A DNA stretch of 64,000 nt from an uncultured Bacteroidia bacterium (GTDB taxonomy: Bacteria; Bacteroidota; Bacteroidia; Bacteroidales; F082). Location of the stretch: NCBI GenBank assembly GCA_902770835.1, contig CACXUM010000005.1, positions 106,435 to 170,434 of the forward strand, read 5' to 3'. The position numbers were made by a program, and so were the translations under genes. Shown here in pieces: positions 26,619 to 34,257 of this stretch. The notes below the pieces were generated by a model, which was given only the letters and a program-made list of their open reading frames with translations, had not been told where the DNA came from and searched no databases. Position 1 is the stretch's first letter. Every line of letters starts with the position of its first letter.

Positions 26619-29367
26619 TCCTATGCACCCACCGTTCCAACTCGCCAAGCCACAAAATCAGCGAGGTTCCGATGATGATGCGCACCCATTCGTCGAAAGG
26701 CAAAGGCACCACACTGAACATTTCACCGCCGAAAGTGATGATGAAAATTTGGCCGAGAGCTATTATTAATATGGTGAGGCCAAAACCGCGCCTTATGTCC
26801 TTGTTGAGCAAGCCCTTAAACGCCGAGTCCATAGTATGGTAAGCCTTGGCATTGAAGATGTTCCAAAACTGCATGAAGACAAAAATAGTGAAGAGTAGCG
26901 AAAGTTCTTTCGGGGTGAAATTGCCGCCCTCATGATGGAAATTAAAATAACTCACAAGGTAATCTCGGAAAGAAAACTCCGTCAACGAGTCGACATGGCA
27001 GTGCATGAAATATTGGATGAAGCCAAACAAAACCGCCACGAACAGCAGTCCCACTCCAAAGATGCGCCGCCCCATGTCCTTAGTGATGATGAATGCCGTG
27101 CGCGAGCGAGGCTTGTCCTTCAAAACGCTGTGGTCGGGAGGCAGCGAAGCCAATGCCATAGCCGCAAAAGTGTCCATGATGAGGTTGATCCACAGCATCT
27201 GGGTCACGGTGAGTGGCGAATCCGTTCCCATCACCGCACCGAGCAAAACGATGAGGCAAGCCGCCACGTTGATGGTCATTTGGAACAGGATAAAACGCTG
27301 GATATTAAGGTATAGCGAGCGTCCCCACATTACGGCGCGGGCAATGCTCTTAAACGAGTTGTCGAGGATGGTGATGTCGCTTGCTTCCTTGGCCACCGAA
27401 GTGCCGTCGCCCATCGAGAGGCCGATTTGCGCCCTGTTCAAGGCAGGTGCGTCGTTGGTGCCATCGCCGGTGACGGCCACCACCTCGCCTTGCTCCTGCA
27501 ACAGGCGCACGAGACGTTCCTTGTCGGAGGGACGCGCCCGCGACATGATTTTCAAGTCGCTGATGCGTTCCCTCAGCTCATCATCGGTCAAAAGATTGAA
27601 TTGTTTTCCAGTAATCATCTGACGTTCAACATCATCTTCTTTTGTCCACAATCCCACCTGCCTACCGATTTCCATAGCTGTTCCTGGTGTGTCGCCCGTC
27701 ACAATCTTGATGTTGATGCCCGCATTGAGGCAGTCTTGAATGGAGTCGGCCACGTCGTCACGAATCGGGTCGATGATGCCCACAATGCCGAGGAAGCAAA
27801 GGTCTTCCAACTGCAACTTGCCATTCTCAAACACATGCTCCATCTCTTCTTCGGTAAGATAGCGATAGGCGAAGCCCAACGTGCGCATGGCCTTGCCCTG
27901 ATATTCTTGAAGTTTGTCCTCCACTTCCTTTTTCACCCAATGGATACCTGCCTCACTGTCAGCCATTTTTGCCGTAACGCAACGTTTCATGATGATTTCC
28001 GGAGCACCTTTCACAAACAACAGATACTCGCCCGAAAATGGAGTCTTCACCACCGTAGCCATATACTTGTACTTGGTCGTGAAAGGCAACTGCTTGACAA
28101 TCTTAGTGTTATCGCGGATTCTGACAAAGTCAACGCTATGGTCGAAAAGCCAAAGCAACAAAGCGCCTTCGGTCGGATTGCCCACCACTTTCACCTTTTG
28201 CTTGTCGCTGTAGTCCAAAAATGCGGTGGAATTGATAGCAATGCCCTCCTTGATCAGCTTGCCCACTTCCGAATTGTCCAACAGGCCATTACGCAAACCG
28301 AAAAAGTAACTGTCGCCCAAACTCATGCGGTTTTTGGTTAAGGTGCCGGTTTTGTCGGAACAAATCACCGTGGCGGCACCCATCGTTTCGCAAGCGTGCA
28401 TTTTCCGAACCAAGTTGTTGGTTTCCAGCATCCTTTTCATACTCAAGGCCAAACTCAGCGTAACGCTCATCGGCAGACCTTCAGGCACGGCCACCACAAT
28501 CAGCGTGACCGCAATCATCAGAGTATTAAGCGTATAGCGGGCGAAATTCATCCAATCGAAGGGGCCGTCGTCGGCATAAACGAAATACATCACCATGCGC
28601 AAAACCCCAATCAAGCCCGCGATGACATAACTGGCAATCGTGATGCCGTTTCCCAATCGGTCAAGTTGCTCATTCAGAGGCGTTTTCACTTTATTGTCGA
28701 TTTGCGCCCCCTGAAACACCTTGCCCCATTCAGTGGCATCGCCGACCTTCTCGACCACAAACAAGCCGAGGCCTTCCATCACCGAACTGCCGCGACAGAT
28801 ATAGTTGGAAGGGTAAGTCGCCTCGTGGTTGAAATCGGCTTCTTCCGTGGTCTTGCTGCACGAAGGCTCGCCCGTCAGGTCGGATTCGTTCACTCTCAGC
28901 GAGATAGCCTCCATCAAAACGCCATCGGCAGGCACCTCGTCGCCTGTTTCGATGACTACCGAATCGCCCACCACAACTTCCTTACGTTCAATGCGTTGAA
29001 TCAGGCCGTCGCGAAACACGGTCACCATTTTTTCATCCTCAGTCTGGTTCAAAATGTCGAATTTCTTGTTGGCGCTCACCTCAAAAAAGAAGCCCACCGT
29101 GGTGGCCAACATCACCGCCACGAAAATGCCCAAAGGCTCCAAAAGCACAGACATTCCTTCTGCCCCAGTGAACAACTGATATAACGAAACCGCAACCGAT
29201 AACAGCAATGCTATCAACAAGATACGGATTATCGGGTCGGAAAACTTTTCCAGAAACTGTTTCCAAAGCGGGTCTTTCTTGGGCGGCGTCAAAACATTGT
29301 CGCCGTGTATGCGCCGACTTTCCTCGACTTCCTCATGGGTCAAACCATTCTTATAATCTCGCGCCAT
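26578..29367 (-). CDS. Calcium-translocating P-type ATPase, PMCA-type
   Basis: A 929-residue inner-membrane P2-type cation pump that exports Ca2+ at the cost of ATP. Landmarks in order: N-terminal cation-ATPase domain, first membrane hairpin (about 45-100), actuator loop LTGEPS (164-169), the M4 site VAVPEGLP (292-299), phosphorylation site SDKTGTLTKN with Asp338, hinge TGDGTNDAPAL, then C-terminal helices. The M4 PEGLP fits Ca2+ or Na+/K+ type pumps rather than heavy-metal pumps. Its promoter (29427-29434) is interleaved with that of the divergent TerB-like gene. The last 41 nt overlap the 3' end of the convergent DUF1703 gene. Confidence 0.92.
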   Translation of the reverse strand: MARDYKNGLTHEEVEESRRIHGDNVLTPPKKDPLWKQFLEKFSDPIIRILLIALLLSVAVSLYQLFTGAEGMSVLLEPLGIFVAVMLATTVGFFFEVSANKKFDILNQTEDEKMVTVFRDGLIQRIERKEVVVGDSVVIETGDEVPADGVLMEAISLRVNESDLTGEPSCSKTTEEADFNHEATYPSNYICRGSSVMEGLGLFVVEKVGDATEWGKVFQGAQIDNKVKTPLNEQLDRLGNGITIASYVIAGLIGVLRMVMYFVYADDGPFDWMNFARYTLNTLMIAVTLIVVAVPEGLPMSVTLSLALSMKRMLETNNLVRKMHACETMGAATVICSDKTGTLTKNRMSLGDSYFFGLRNGLLDNSEVGKLIKEGIAINSTAFLDYSDKQKVKVVGNPTEGALLLWLFDHSVDFVRIRDNTKIVKQLPFTTKYKYMATVVKTPFSGEYLLFVKGAPEIIMKRCVTAKMADSEAGIHWVKKEVEDKLQEYQGKAMRTLGFAYRYLTEEEMEHVFENGKLQLEDLCFLGIVGIIDPIRDDVADSIQDCLNAGINIKIVTGDTPGTAMEIGRQVGLWTKEDDVERQMITGKQFNLLTDDELRERISDLKIMSRARPSDKERLVRLLQEQGEVVAVTGDGTNDAPALNRAQIGLSMGDGTSVAKEASDITILDNSFKSIARAVMWGRSLYLNIQRFILFQMTINVAACLIVLLGAVMGTDSPLTVTQMLWINLIMDTFAAMALASLPPDHSVLKDKPRSRTAFIITKDMGRRIFGVGLLFVAVLFGFIQYFMHCHVDSLTEFSFRDYLVSYFNFHHEGGNFTPKELSLLFTIFVFMQFWNIFNAKAYHTMDSAFKGLLNKDIRRGFGLTILIIALGQIFIITFGGEMFSVVPLPFDEWVRIIIGTSLILWLGELERWVHRIKTRSSSSPQSAA

Positions 29368-29401
29368 TTTTCAACAATTAAAATTGTGTGTCAGAATTTA
29401 C

Positions 29402-29409
29402 TATTTTTG
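29402..29409 (+). promoter_or_regulatory. -7 box of TerB-like gene (TATTTTTG)
   Basis: It lies inside the longer ORF that begins at 29388, which argues for the downstream start at 29499. Confidence 0.5.
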
Positions 29410-29426
29410 CACTGAAAAAAACGCGG

Positions 29427-29434
29427 CAAAAATA
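29427..29434 (-). promoter_or_regulatory. -7 box of Ca2+ ATPase (TATTTTTG)
   Basis: The minus strand reads TATTTTTG 60 nt before the ATPase ATG. It lies just downstream of the opposite-strand box at 29402, so the two divergent promoters overlap. Confidence 0.5.
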
Positions 29435-29498
29435 CAATCTATTGTATAACAGGAATGAGGTTGCAAGGTTACAACCCAAAATCGGAAACGCTAACACA

Positions 29499-30872
29499 AT
29501 GAAATTCAAGGAACAACATAAAACGGCTTTGGCCAAAGTTCTTTCAGACCTCCTTCAATGCGACGGCATCGTCAACCAAGGCGAGATAGACTTCATGCAA
29601 CAGGTTTACGGGATGCTCAACATCACTTCGACCAGCCGCAAAAAAGCCACCAACCTCAGCCTTTCGGAAGCGGTTGGCATCCTGAAAAGCCTTGGAAATC
29701 AGGAGAAAATTGCCATTCTAAGGATATTCCAACGGCTTTCCCTCTCCGACGATTCCCTCGATCCTAACGAGTCGATGCTCATCACCGCATTGTTGCTCTC
29801 CATCGGCATCGAACTGCCTGAAACCGAAGGCATCAACGCCAATTTCGTTTCCATTCCCAACCTCAACTTCGACACGCACAACGCCGTGCTTTATGTTGAG
29901 CCTGCCTTCGACAAGACCGTCAACGCGAGCATCAATCGTGAATACGAGGCCATTTGCGCATTGCTGCAACGGTCGCAACGCGAGTTTTTCTACCTGCCCA
30001 AGGTCATCCGCGACCTTGAAAGCAAGAAAACCACCTTCCGCAACACGGTGAGTTACATCGAGCCACTACTTTCAGACGAACAACTCGACCTCATCGACAG
30101 CAAACTTTCCCAACTCGACAGCGTCAGGCTTTCCAAGGAAGTGTTTCTCAACTATCTCAACGCCAACGGATTGAAAATCAGCAAACCGTCATTTTTCCTC
30201 AAAATCGGAAACATGAAACCCGACTTGCACCAAGATTTCCTCATCATCGAAATCGTAGACAGTCCGCTAAGCACTTTGGAACGTTTTATTTGCCTCAATT
30301 CCAATATTTTGAGCATCAATCCGCCCGTCAGCAACGCGAAAGAAGAAAAGTTCATCCAACAACTGGCCCTGAAGCCCGACAAACAGCAAAAAAACGAACT
30401 CCGCTACACGGGTTTCCACAAAATCATCCTCGACATCCTTCTGAAATACAACGGATTGCACGAGTATAGCCGACTATTCATCAACCGTCACGGCGACATC
30501 TTCCTCACCGACCGCAACAATACCGAGGTGAAAATGCCCGCCCTTTGCAAAGCCCTCTACATCTTTTTCCTTCTCCACGAAGACGGCATGTCGCTCAACT
30601 ACCTAAACGACCACAAACCAGAACTTTACAGAATCTATCGGCGCATTTCGACTTACGGCGACGAGGAACTCCTCAACAAGGCCATCGACAACCTCACCGA
30701 CTTCATCGGCTCCACGATGAACGCCAACCTCTCACGCATCCGCAAGGCATTCCGCGACATTTTAGGCGACGAAGCCAACATCTACCTCATCAAAGGCGAA
30801 AAAGGTGGACGAAAAATCATCCACCTCGACCGCAGCCTCGTGGTCTTTGAGGACCGCAAGGCGTTTGAATAA
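29499..30872 (+). CDS. Cytosolic protein with TerB-like N-terminal domain
   Basis: A 457-residue soluble protein of unknown function. Residues 1-115 (KTALAKVLSDLLQCDGIVNQGEIDFM, then helices with SLDPNESMLI) have the helical, acidic pattern of TerB-like tellurite-resistance domains. The middle is alpha/beta and unassigned. The last 110 residues (FFLLHEDGMSLNYL, then RIRKAFRD, then GGRKIIHLDR) look like a winged-helix-like module found at the end of similar Bacteroidota proteins. The promoter at 29402 and the lack of coding character before it favour ATG 29499 over 29388. Six bases separate its stop from the convergent peptidase E gene. Other names possible: plain hypothetical protein. Confidence 0.65.
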   Translation: MKFKEQHKTALAKVLSDLLQCDGIVNQGEIDFMQQVYGMLNITSTSRKKATNLSLSEAVGILKSLGNQEKIAILRIFQRLSLSDDSLDPNESMLITALLLSIGIELPETEGINANFVSIPNLNFDTHNAVLYVEPAFDKTVNASINREYEAICALLQRSQREFFYLPKVIRDLESKKTTFRNTVSYIEPLLSDEQLDLIDSKLSQLDSVRLSKEVFLNYLNANGLKISKPSFFLKIGNMKPDLHQDFLIIEIVDSPLSTLERFICLNSNILSINPPVSNAKEEKFIQQLALKPDKQQKNELRYTGFHKIILDILLKYNGLHEYSRLFINRHGDIFLTDRNNTEVKMPALCKALYIFFLLHEDGMSLNYLNDHKPELYRIYRRISTYGDEELLNKAIDNLTDFIGSTMNANLSRIRKAFRDILGDEANIYLIKGEKGGRKIIHLDRSLVVFEDRKAFE

Positions 30873-30877
30873 ACCTA

Positions 30878-31651
30878 TCAAGCCTGTTGCCCTTCCAGCA
30901 GGAACGTGACATCAGAATTCGGGTCAATCTCGACGGCTTCCTTGCCGTAGCGCATGATGACCATCTTCTTGCCGCCTTTCAGCATCATCTTGCCATCGTT
31001 TACCCAAAGTGCCGAAGCCTCGCGCAGGCCGACCACGGTCACATTCTGATTCACGGCAAGATACTCGTTGATGCGGTCTTGGCGCGTCTCGCCGCCGTGC
31101 TTGATCATCTTGTCGATTTCGGGGTGCGGGTCAAGATAGTGCGGATTGATTTGGAACGGCACCAAATTGAGGCAACTGAACGAAGCGGGCTGCACAATCG
31201 GCATGTCGTTGGTAGTGCAAAGCGTGGGGCAAGCCACATTCGAGCCTGCGCTCCAGCCCATGTAAGGCACGCCAGCAAGGGCGCGATTGCGGATGGCCTC
31301 CATCAGGCCGTAGCGGTGCATCTCGGCCACCAAGTGGAAAGTGTTGCCGCCGCCCACCACGATGCAGTCGGCCTCGTTGGCGGCCTTCACCTTGTCGTCG
31401 AAATGATGAACGGAAGTGAAGTTCTCCAAGCCGAACTTGGTGCGGAAAACGTTCCTCACCTTCGACTCGTAGGCATCGTAACTCTGCGGATACACCATCC
31501 CACCGATGTTCACGCCCGCGAAAGGCACGAAGACGATGCGGCTATCCTTATTAATATGGTTCTGCAAGCAGAAAAGCTCGATTTGGGTCGAAGCCCAAGC
31601 CAAATAATTCTCACCGAAATTGGTCGAATTGCTGATCAGTAATAATCTCAT
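30878..31651 (-). CDS. pepE: Peptidase E (S51 dipeptidase)
   Basis: A 257-residue cytosolic alpha-aspartyl dipeptidase family protein, which cleaves dipeptides with N-terminal aspartate. The S51 nucleophile is visible in GWSAGSN (Ser134), preceded by the VVGGGNTF loop (98-105), with INPHY placing His171 and a following DPHPE. The length is normal or slightly long for PepE. ATG 31651 is chosen because a -7 box lies at 31679-31686, inside the longer frame starting at 31690. It is monocistronic. Confidence 0.88.
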   Translation of the reverse strand: MRLLLISNSTNFGENYLAWASTQIELFCLQNHINKDSRIVFVPFAGVNIGGMVYPQSYDAYESKVRNVFRTKFGLENFTSVHHFDDKVKAANEADCIVVGGGNTFHLVAEMHRYGLMEAIRNRALAGVPYMGWSAGSNVACPTLCTTNDMPIVQPASFSCLNLVPFQINPHYLDPHPEIDKMIKHGGETRQDRINEYLAVNQNVTVVGLREASALWVNDGKMMLKGGKKMVIMRYGKEAVEIDPNSDVTFLLEGQQA

Positions 31652-31678
31652 GACGTAATAATTTTGAAAAAGTTGGCG

Positions 31679-31686
31679 CAAAGATA
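31679..31686 (-). promoter_or_regulatory. -7 box of pepE (TATCTTTG)
   Basis: The minus strand reads TATCTTTG, 27 nt before the chosen ATG. Confidence 0.6.
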
Positions 31687-31823
31687 GCAAAAAAGCGATT
31701 GCAACAGCAAAAACAAACGAAAATCGACTTGTCTATGTAAAAAATATTGGTTTGAATATCAACCATTTGAAACAGACAACAAATTTTTTCCTGAATTTTT
31801 GCTTGCGTGAAAGAAAAAAGCTG

Positions 31824-31831
31824 TACTTTTG
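31824..31831 (+). promoter_or_regulatory. -7 box of tRNA-Arg (TACTTTTG)
   Basis: TACTTTTG lies 17 nt before the tRNA 5' end, with a TTG 18 nt upstream (31803-31805) as a possible -33 element. Confidence 0.6.
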
Positions 31832-31848
31832 CATCGTCAAAAGCGACT

Positions 31849-31922
31849 GGACTAGTAGCTTAATTGGATAGAGCTTCTGACTACGGATCAGAGGGTTGGG
31901 GGTTCGAGTCCCTCCTAGTTCA
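31849..31922 (+). tRNA. tRNA-Arg(ACG)
   Basis: The cloverleaf folds fully: acceptor GGACTAG with CTAGTTC (one G-T pair), D stem GCTT/GAGC, anticodon stem TCTGA/TCAGA with loop CTACGGA (anticodon ACG, reading CGU and by inosine CGC/CGA), T arm GGGGG-TTCGAGT-CCCTC, discriminator A. CCA is not encoded. 74 nt. Confidence 0.93.
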
Positions 31923-31925
31923 CAA

Positions 31926-31953
31926 AGGTTCCTCAAAAAGAACCTCTTTTTTT
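31926..31953 (+). terminator. Intrinsic terminator after tRNA-Arg
   Basis: AGGTTC (31926-31931) pairs with GAACCT (31940-31945) and is followed by CTTTTTTT. It ends one base before tRNA-Glu starts, so the second tRNA would depend on readthrough or on processing. Confidence 0.7.
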
Positions 31954-32025
31954 GGCCCATTCGACTAGCGGTTAGGTCGTAAGTTTCTCACACTTAAAAC
32001 AGCGGTTCGATTCCGCTATGGGCTA
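31954..32025 (+). tRNA. tRNA-Glu(CTC)
   Basis: Acceptor GGCCCAT with ATGGGCT, D stem GAC/GTC, anticodon stem TAAGT/ACTTA with loop TTCTCAC (anticodon CTC, codon GAG), T arm AGCGG-TTCGATT-CCGCT, discriminator A, no encoded CCA. 72 nt. CTC is less common than the usual TTC isoacceptor in bacteria. Confidence 0.88.
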
Positions 32026-32031
32026 CGAAAC

Positions 32032-32069
32032 AAAGCCGTAACTTGCTGAAAAACAGGTTACGGCTTTTT
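32032..32069 (+). terminator. Strong intrinsic terminator after tRNA-Glu
   Basis: AAAGCCGTAAC (32032-32042) is perfectly complementary to GTTACGGCTTT (32057-32067), followed by T residues. The thyA ATG lies only 26 nt downstream. Confidence 0.85.
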
Positions 32070-32095
32070 GCTTTACACCCTAAAACTCACTTCAG

Positions 32096-32923
32096 ATGAA
32101 ACAATACTTAGACCTACTCCAATACATCCTCGACCACGGCCACCAAAAAGGCGACCGCACGGGCACTGGCACCATCAGCGTGTTCGGCTACCAAATGCGG
32201 TTCGACCTCTCGAAGGGCTTTCCTTTGGTGACGACGAAGAAAGTGCATTTGAAATCCATCATCTATGAACTGCTTTGGCTGCTGAAAGGTGACACCAACA
32301 TCAAATATCTGCACGACCACAAAGTCTCGATTTGGGACGAATGGGCCGACCCCAACGGCGACCTCGGTCCCATTTACGGCGCGCAGTGGCGCAACTGGAA
32401 CAACGAAGGCATCGACCAAATCAAGCAGGTGGTGGAGAGCATCAAGACCAATCCGAACAGTCGCCGTCATATTGTAACCGCTTGGAATCCAAGCGTCTTG
32501 CCCGACGAGCATGAGAAGGATTTTGCGGCAAATGTGGCCGCAGGCAAGGCCGCACTCCCACCCTGCCACGCTTTCTTCCAATTCTATGTGGCCGACGGCA
32601 AACTTTCATGCCAACTCTACCAACGCAGTGCGGACGTGTTTCTCGGCGTGCCGTTCAACATCGCTTCCTACGCCCTACTCACGATGATGATGGCGCAAGT
32701 GTGTGGCCTCCAACTCGGCGACTTCGTTCACACTTTCGGCGACGTTCACATCTACAACAACCATATTGAACAAGTGAAATTGCAACTCTCTCGCACGCCG
32801 CGACCGCTGCCCACCATGCAGATCAACCCAGAGGTCAAGGACATTTTTGGCTTCAAATATGAGGATTTCACCCTCGAGAATTACGACCCGTGGCCGGTGA
32901 TTAAGGGCGAGGTCTCGATTTGA
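32096..32923 (+). CDS. thyA: Thymidylate synthase
   Basis: A 275-residue ThyA-type enzyme that converts dUMP and methylene-tetrahydrofolate to dTMP and dihydrofolate. The catalytic cysteine is Cys157 in [13 protein letters not shown]; the phosphate-binding RTGTGT (21-26) and [11 protein letters not shown] (122-132) and the [17 protein letters not shown] block are intact. It is followed by folA, which regenerates the folate consumed, the common pairing. Its start lies 26 nt beyond a strong tRNA terminator and no TAnnTTTG box is seen in that gap, so its promoter is unclear. Confidence 0.97.
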   Translation: MKQYLDLLQYILDHGHQKGDRTGTGTISVFGYQMRFDLSKGFPLVTTKKVHLKSIIYELLWLLKGDTNIKYLHDHKVSIWDEWADPNGDLGPIYGAQWRNWNNEGIDQIKQVVESIKTNPNSRRHIVTAWNPSVLPDEHEKDFAANVAAGKAALPPCHAFFQFYVADGKLSCQLYQRSADVFLGVPFNIASYALLTMMMAQVCGLQLGDFVHTFGDVHIYNNHIEQVKLQLSRTPRPLPTMQINPEVKDIFGFKYEDFTLENYDPWPVIKGEVSI

Positions 32924-32938
32924 TGAACATATAACAAA

Positions 32939-32951
32939 GCCCTGAAAGGGC
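32939..32951. repeat. Short hairpin between thyA and folA
   Basis: GCCCTgaaAGGGC forms a 5-bp GC-rich hairpin in the 86-nt gap between the two genes; a small palindromic element or mRNA processing site is possible. Confidence 0.4.
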
Positions 32952-33009
32952 GAAACGAAAACAACCCGACGCAAGCAAAGCGCAGCTCCGGGGCAAACAA
33001 AAAAAGAAT

Positions 33010-33507
33010 ATGACCATTTCAATCATAGTAGCAATGGCCGAAAACCGCGCCATCGGGCGGAACGGCGACCTCATCTGGCACAACTCGCGCGACCTGAAGC
33101 AATTCAAGAAAATCACTTCGGGGCATACGGTCATTATGGGCTACAAGACTTACCTCTCGCTGCCCGGGCAACGCGCCCTGCCCAACCGACGAAACATCAT
33201 CCTTTCCTCGCGTCTGGACGAGGCTCCCGAAGGTTTTGAAGTGGTTTCGTCCATCCCAGAAGCTATGGAGGCTGTTGAAGGCGAAGAGGAAGTCTTTATC
33301 ATGGGCGGAGGCATGGTGTATGAGCAGTTTTTGCCCTTCGCCAACAGGCTTTATCTCACCCGAATCGGCAAAAGTTTCGAGGCCGACACCTATTTTCCCT
33401 ACATCAATTTCGACGAGTGGGACTTGGTTGATTTGGAAGTCATTGACGACGACCCGCAAGTGGATTATTCGTATCGTTTTGAGGTTTGGGAACGCTCAAA
33501 ATGCTGA
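33010..33507 (+). CDS. folA: Dihydrofolate reductase
   Basis: A 165-residue FolA-type enzyme that reduces dihydrofolate to tetrahydrofolate with NADPH. It shows the family start ISIIVAMAENRAIGRNGDLIW, the acidic residue Asp28 in the helix after it, the cofactor segment GHTVIMGYKTYLSLP and the GGG motif in FIMGGGMVYEQFL. Cotranscribed with thyA across an 86-nt gap. Its last 43 nt overlap the 3' end of the convergent M15 peptidase gene. Confidence 0.96.
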   Translation: MTISIIVAMAENRAIGRNGDLIWHNSRDLKQFKKITSGHTVIMGYKTYLSLPGQRALPNRRNIILSSRLDEAPEGFEVVSSIPEAMEAVEGEEEVFIMGGGMVYEQFLPFANRLYLTRIGKSFEADTYFPYINFDEWDLVDLEVIDDDPQVDYSYRFEVWERSKC

Positions 33508-34181
33508 TAATCCTTCCCGCTTGCCCAGTCGCCGCCCCATTGGAAGCCGTGTTGCTTGAATAGGCGATAACACAGGTCGCCTTTCTTGATGAGGTAGGGT
33601 GAGTTGGCCTCGCGATTGAGGTATTCTTCGCTCCCTTCAGGCCTGACAATGACCTTGCCCGAGGCTTTCACCTTGAAATAGGGGTTGTAGCGCGGATTGA
33701 TGTCGACGGCCAATCCAAAACTATGTTCCGACACCTTCCCTCCCGCCGTACTTGCCCTTTGATTGAAGCAAGAAGTGTTGTTGTTGCGCATCGAGGCTTC
33801 ATCGTCGCTGGCATAGTGCTCCACAAGTCGCATCCTCTCAATGGGATAGGCAGCTTGATACAATGTCTTGAAAATTTCCAGCAAGTCATTGGCAATGATT
33901 GAGTTGCAGACCATTTCGCCCACAATGGCATTGCCGTCGGCATCGCAATGCAGGACTTGAAGATAGCGCAAATCGTCCCACGAAAGCCCCTTCAACGACT
34001 TGAAGGAACTGCCAGCCATCATCTCCTTTTGTGCGTCAGTGAGTGGCGAAACGCAGAAAAACTGCTCATGGCCAAACACTTTCAGGTAAGGTCGAGGAAC
34101 GACATCACCTGCATGGTATTTGCCTTGCGCCCAAGCAGTTGCGCCTATGAAAAAGAAGAGAATGACGAGATGGGATTTCAT
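33465..34181 (-). CDS. Secreted M15-family D-Ala-D-Ala carboxypeptidase-like peptidase
   Basis: A 238-residue exported zinc peptidase. The signal peptide is MKSHLVILFFFIGATAWAQ, supporting ATG 34181 over the longer frame from 34232. The M15 zinc and catalytic residues are visible: SEHSFGLAVDINP (His153, Asp160) and HGFQWGGDW with KDYQHFE (His227). This arrangement is that of the VanY/M15C group, so a peptidoglycan stem-peptide carboxypeptidase or an endolysin-like L-Ala-D-Glu peptidase is expected; which one cannot be told. No promoter box is seen and a terminator precedes it. Its 3' end overlaps folA. Confidence 0.85.
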   Translation of the reverse strand: MKSHLVILFFFIGATAWAQGKYHAGDVVPRPYLKVFGHEQFFCVSPLTDAQKEMMAGSSFKSLKGLSWDDLRYLQVLHCDADGNAIVGEMVCNSIIANDLLEIFKTLYQAAYPIERMRLVEHYASDDEASMRNNNTSCFNQRASTAGGKVSEHSFGLAVDINPRYNPYFKVKASGKVIVRPEGSEEYLNREANSPYLIKKGDLCYRLFKQHGFQWGGDWASGKDYQHFERSQTSKRYE

Positions 34182-34201
34182 TGCGTCGCGACCATACCAT
34201 A

Positions 34202-34237
34202 GAAAAAGAGGGCGTGCCGTGTTTCGACACACCCTCT
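34202..34237 (-). terminator. Terminator of C10 peptidase 1
   Basis: On the minus strand AGAGGG (34237-34232) and CCCTCT (34212-34207) form a stem followed by TTTTTCT. It lies between the C10 gene stop and the M15 gene start. Confidence 0.65.
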
Positions 34238-34257
34238 ATGGATTGTTTCACAATAGG

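Noticed and set aside
31954-32025. tRNA-Glu(CTC) as a pseudo-tRNA
   Set aside because: All stems pair, the T-loop is standard and a strong terminator follows, so it is probably functional despite the less common anticodon.
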